Positions 61,692-64,000 of a stretch of DNA of 64,000 bases are shown here, piece by piece (position 1 is the stretch's first letter; each line of letters begins with the position of its first letter). Origin of the DNA: Gammaproteobacteria bacterium (GTDB taxonomy: Bacteria; Pseudomonadota; Gammaproteobacteria; Xanthomonadales; Wenzhouxiangellaceae); the NCBI GenBank assembly GCA_003565625.1, contig PXBD01000016.1, positions 31,954-95,953 on the forward strand. Direction: 5' to 3'. Both the position numbers and the translations under genes were made by a program. Under the pieces are notes generated by a model, which saw nothing but the letters and a program-made list of their open reading frames with translations, was not told where the DNA came from and did no database searches.

Positions 61692-63803
61692 ATGAAGCTT
61701 CGATTGCTACTCGCAGTTCTTGCCCTGCTGGTCATGGTGGCCGGCGCGGAAGCCGAGTCTGCCCCTCGCCCGATCACCCACGAAGACCTGTGGCTGATGC
61801 CTCGAGTCGGCGCCCCGGCGCTGAGCCCGGACGGGACTCGGGCCGTGGTAGGTGTACATCATCCGGCCTACGCTGGCGACGACGCCGAAAGCAATCTGTG
61901 GCTGGTCCAGGTCGATGGCAGCGAACCGCCGCGCCAGCTGACCTTCAGCACCGGAAGCGAGGCCCACGTTGCCTGGAGCCCGGACGGCCAGCGTATTGCC
62001 TTCAGCGCCACGCGCGACGGTGACGACGCCGCCCAGATTCACATCTTGGACCTGTCGGGCGGCGGCGAAGCCCGGCCCGTGACCCGGATCAGCACCGGTG
62101 CCCGACGGCCTGTGTTTTCTCCCGAGGGTGACCGCATCGCTTTCACCAGCACGGTTCATCCGGAAGCGATGAACAACGACGACAGCCGCCGCATCCGTGA
62201 AGAAGAAGAGGCTCGCGAGCATCATGTGCTGACCTACACCGGTTTCCCGATCCGGAACTGGAATAACTGGCTGGGCGAGCGCCAGCCGCGCTTGTTTGTC
62301 CAGACCATCGGCGAGCCCGAAGTTATCGACCTGCTGGCCGGTACCGACCTGGTAGCGCATCCCGGGTACGACGGCGCCCGCTCGGCCGGCGGCAGCGAGC
62401 TCAGCCCGGTCTGGGCTCCGGACGGTCAGTCGGTCCTCTTCGTGGCCAGCCGCAACCGGAACCGTTTCGCCTTCGATTTCACCCATACCGACCTCTGGCA
62501 AGTGCCGGCCGGTGGTGGTGAACCCCAGCGCCTGACCGGTGATGACGACGACCCGCGCGGTGCCGACAGCTGGTCTGGACCGACCTTCAGCGCGGATGGA
62601 TCAACGCTGTTCGTCCGCCGCACGCCGCGAACCGAATACGTCTTCAATTCCTCGCGCCTGGTTGCCATGGACTGGCCCGACATGGAGAATGCCCGCGAAA
62701 TCGTGCTTCCCGATGCGCGCTCGGTGCGCGGCTTTGCCGTATCACCCTCCGGCGAAGAGGTCTTCATCCTGGGCCAGGATGCCGGACTGGTCCGGATTTA
62801 TCGGGCCAGCAGCACTGGTGGCGAGGCGCGTCCTGCCTTTGAGCAGTCCCAGGGCGTCTACAGTGGCCTGGCCATGTCGAGCAACCCGGACCGACCCACC
62901 CTGTTGGCAAGCTTTGCAACCGCCGGGCAGTTCTCCGAGGTCGTTCGGGTGGATTTGGCCGAAGGCGGGCACCAGAAAGTGACCGGGTTTACCACCGAGC
63001 AAACCGCGGATCTGGATTTGCAGCCGGTAGAGCATTTCTGGTTTGAAAGCGAAGAAGGGCTCGACATTCACAACCTGCTGGTGCGGCCGGCCGGGTTTGA
63101 TCCCGACCGCCAATACCCGATGCTGGTGTTGATGCATGGCGGCCCGCACTCGATGTGGACCGATAGCCCCCATATTCGCTGGAACTATCACCTGCTGGCC
63201 GGCAGCGACTACGTCGTGTTGCTGACTAACTTCAAGGGCTCAACCGGCTTCGGAGAGGACTTTGCCCGCGCCATCCAGGGGGACCCCCTGCGCGGCCCGG
63301 CCAACGAGATCAACCAGGCCGCTGATATTGCCGTCGAACGCTTCGGCTTCATCGACGGCGATCGCCAATGCGCTGGAGGTGCGAGCTACGGCGGCCACCT
63401 GGCCAACTGGATGCAGAGCAGCACCGATCGCTACCGCTGCCTGATCAGCCACGCCGGCCTGGTCAACCTGATCACCCAGTGGGGCACCAGCGATGCCGTC
63501 TACCACCGCGAAGCCAATCTGGGCGGGCCGCCCTGGGAGATTCCCGAGGTCTGGCTGGACCAGAATCCGCTGATGTATGCCGATCAGTGGCAGACGCCCG
63601 TGCTGGTCACCATCGGCAAAAAAGACGAACGGGTGCCGCTGTCCAACGTGCTCGAGTACTGGACCGCCCTGCAGCGCCAGCAGATCGAGAGCCGGCTGCT
63701 GGTCTACCCGGACGAAGACCACTGGATCATGAGCGGCCCCAACAGCCGCCACTTCTACGGCGAGGTCTCGGACTGGCTGGCGCGCTGGCTGCTCGACGAC
63801 TGA
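61692..63803 (+). CDS. S9-family peptidase (prolyl-oligopeptidase-like), secreted
   Basis: The 703-residue protein has a signal peptide (LLLAVLALLVMVAGAEA) and an N-terminal WD40-like beta-propeller with repeated SPDG motifs. The C-terminal alpha/beta-hydrolase domain begins near residue 450. The catalytic triad is visible: Ser near residue 565 in GGASYGGHLANW, Asp in KKDERVPLSNVL and His in DEDHWIM. It is likely periplasmic or secreted and degrades peptides, related to acylaminoacyl- or dipeptidyl-peptidases; the exact specificity is open. A strong terminator follows. Confidence 0.93.
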   Translation: MKLRLLLAVLALLVMVAGAEAESAPRPITHEDLWLMPRVGAPALSPDGTRAVVGVHHPAYAGDDAESNLWLVQVDGSEPPRQLTFSTGSEAHVAWSPDGQRIAFSATRDGDDAAQIHILDLSGGGEARPVTRISTGARRPVFSPEGDRIAFTSTVHPEAMNNDDSRRIREEEEAREHHVLTYTGFPIRNWNNWLGERQPRLFVQTIGEPEVIDLLAGTDLVAHPGYDGARSAGGSELSPVWAPDGQSVLFVASRNRNRFAFDFTHTDLWQVPAGGGEPQRLTGDDDDPRGADSWSGPTFSADGSTLFVRRTPRTEYVFNSSRLVAMDWPDMENAREIVLPDARSVRGFAVSPSGEEVFILGQDAGLVRIYRASSTGGEARPAFEQSQGVYSGLAMSSNPDRPTLLASFATAGQFSEVVRVDLAEGGHQKVTGFTTEQTADLDLQPVEHFWFESEEGLDIHNLLVRPAGFDPDRQYPMLVLMHGGPHSMWTDSPHIRWNYHLLAGSDYVVLLTNFKGSTGFGEDFARAIQGDPLRGPANEINQAADIAVERFGFIDGDRQCAGGASYGGHLANWMQSSTDRYRCLISHAGLVNLITQWGTSDAVYHREANLGGPPWEIPEVWLDQNPLMYADQWQTPVLVTIGKKDERVPLSNVLEYWTALQRQQIESRLLVYPDEDHWIMSGPNSRHFYGEVSDWLARWLLDD

Positions 63804-63815
63804 ACAGGCCAAAGG

Positions 63816-63849
63816 AAACGCCCCGGACCCTGCGGGTACCGGGGCGTTT
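63816..63849. terminator. Rho-independent terminator after the S9 peptidase
   Basis: AAACGCCCCGG and CCGGGGCGTTT form an eleven-pair stem with a small nested ACC/GGT stem in the loop, followed by a T-run. The A-run on the other strand makes it bidirectional, serving the convergent partial gene at the window edge. Confidence 0.85.
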
Positions 63850-63873
63850 TGCCGCAGGCCGGGGGCGGTCGAA

Positions 63874-64000
63874 TTAGACCACCAGGGGCTCCCAGATTCC
63901 GGCAAGCAGTACGGCGGCCCTGAGGAACAGGACACCGGCCAGGGCGGCGACGGCAGACACCGCCAGCAAGGGTTTCTTTTTGCCGAACAACAGGGTGAAG
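63874..64000 (-). CDS. 3' end of a membrane-protein gene (partial)
   Basis: The reverse strand has an open frame of 41 codons running off the right edge, ending in TAA just before the terminator. It reads KKKPLLAVSAVAALAGVLF and ends AGIWEPLVV, with one clear hydrophobic helix and a second likely one. No family is recognisable from this fragment. It is supported by the terminator placed between it and the convergent S9 gene. Confidence 0.5.
   Translation of the reverse strand, partial: FTLLFGKKKPLLAVSAVAALAGVLFLRAAVLLAGIWEPLVV

Noticed and set aside
1..64000. Prophage, insertion sequence or defence island
   Set aside because: No integrase, transposase, terminal repeats, restriction or toxin-antitoxin genes were seen; gene order is that of core chromosome.

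Overview
The window is a dense, high-GC stretch of chromosome from a gammaproteobacterium. The gene content and order are those of free-living aerobic gammaproteobacteria. Examples are rlmN-pilF-rodZ-hisS-yfgM-bamB-der, yceD-rpmF-plsX-fabH-fabD-fabG-acpP-fabF-pabB-pabC-mltG-tmk-holB-pilZ, and gpmI-envC-yibQ divergent from yibN-secB-gpsA. A relative of the Xanthomonadales or Wenzhouxiangella-type Chromatiales fits best. That placement is inference from gene order, not from a marker tree. I see no rRNA, tRNA, CRISPR array, insertion sequence or prophage. No gap between genes exceeds 300 bases; the longest are about 150 to 200 bases and are described as regulatory regions where they hold something.

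Left part (1-16.5 kb): the 3' end of the pilus retraction ATPase pilU with a PilZ-domain gene; a divergent RND efflux pump (adaptor plus permease, no outer-membrane channel here); ndk; the rlmN/pilF/rodZ/hisS/yfgM/bamB/der housekeeping run, lacking the usual ispG; a glutathione peroxidase; folD; and two membrane genes that look like divergent TRAP-type permease subunits. Middle-left (16.5-33 kb): a reverse-strand fadJ-fadI beta-oxidation operon, yceF, then the large forward fatty-acid synthesis cluster running into p-aminobenzoate synthesis, mltG, tmk, holB, pilZ and dinB, with many stop/start overlaps that suggest translational coupling.

Middle-right (33-48.6 kb): fadD; an unusual carboxylate-amine ligase fused to a CBS pair, followed by a small lipoprotein; a reverse-strand caa3-type cytochrome c oxidase operon (DUF2244, ctaC, ctaD, a 46-residue membrane protein, ctaG, ctaE); divergent putA; an exeA/gspB pair of the kind that helps insert the type II secretin; and a rhomboid protease. 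Right part (48.6-64 kb): an uncharacterised secreted protein, an AbgT-family transporter and a sulfotransferase; the cell-division/envelope set yibQ-envC-gpmI; yibN-secB-gpsA-trmL; a split B12-dependent ribonucleotide reductase (nrdJa/nrdJb) with a clear pair of NrdR-box-like palindromes; yajQ; an S9-family peptidase; a strong terminator; and the 3' end of one more gene.

Themes are type IV pili and cyclic-di-GMP (pilU, pilF, two PilZ proteins, YajQ), aerobic respiration with fatty-acid and proline catabolism (fadD, fadIJ, putA, cox), and envelope building. Several -10 elements share the hexamer TACAAT; in front of folD and yceD it lies so near the start codon that the messages may be leaderless. 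Most of the window is ordinary core genome. I did not find a clear new multi-gene system. The best candidates for novelty are the ligase-CBS fusion, the TRAP-like pair, a nine-A tract in nrdJb where any slip would remove the C-terminal cysteine domain, and the lysine/arginine-rich tail on FadI.
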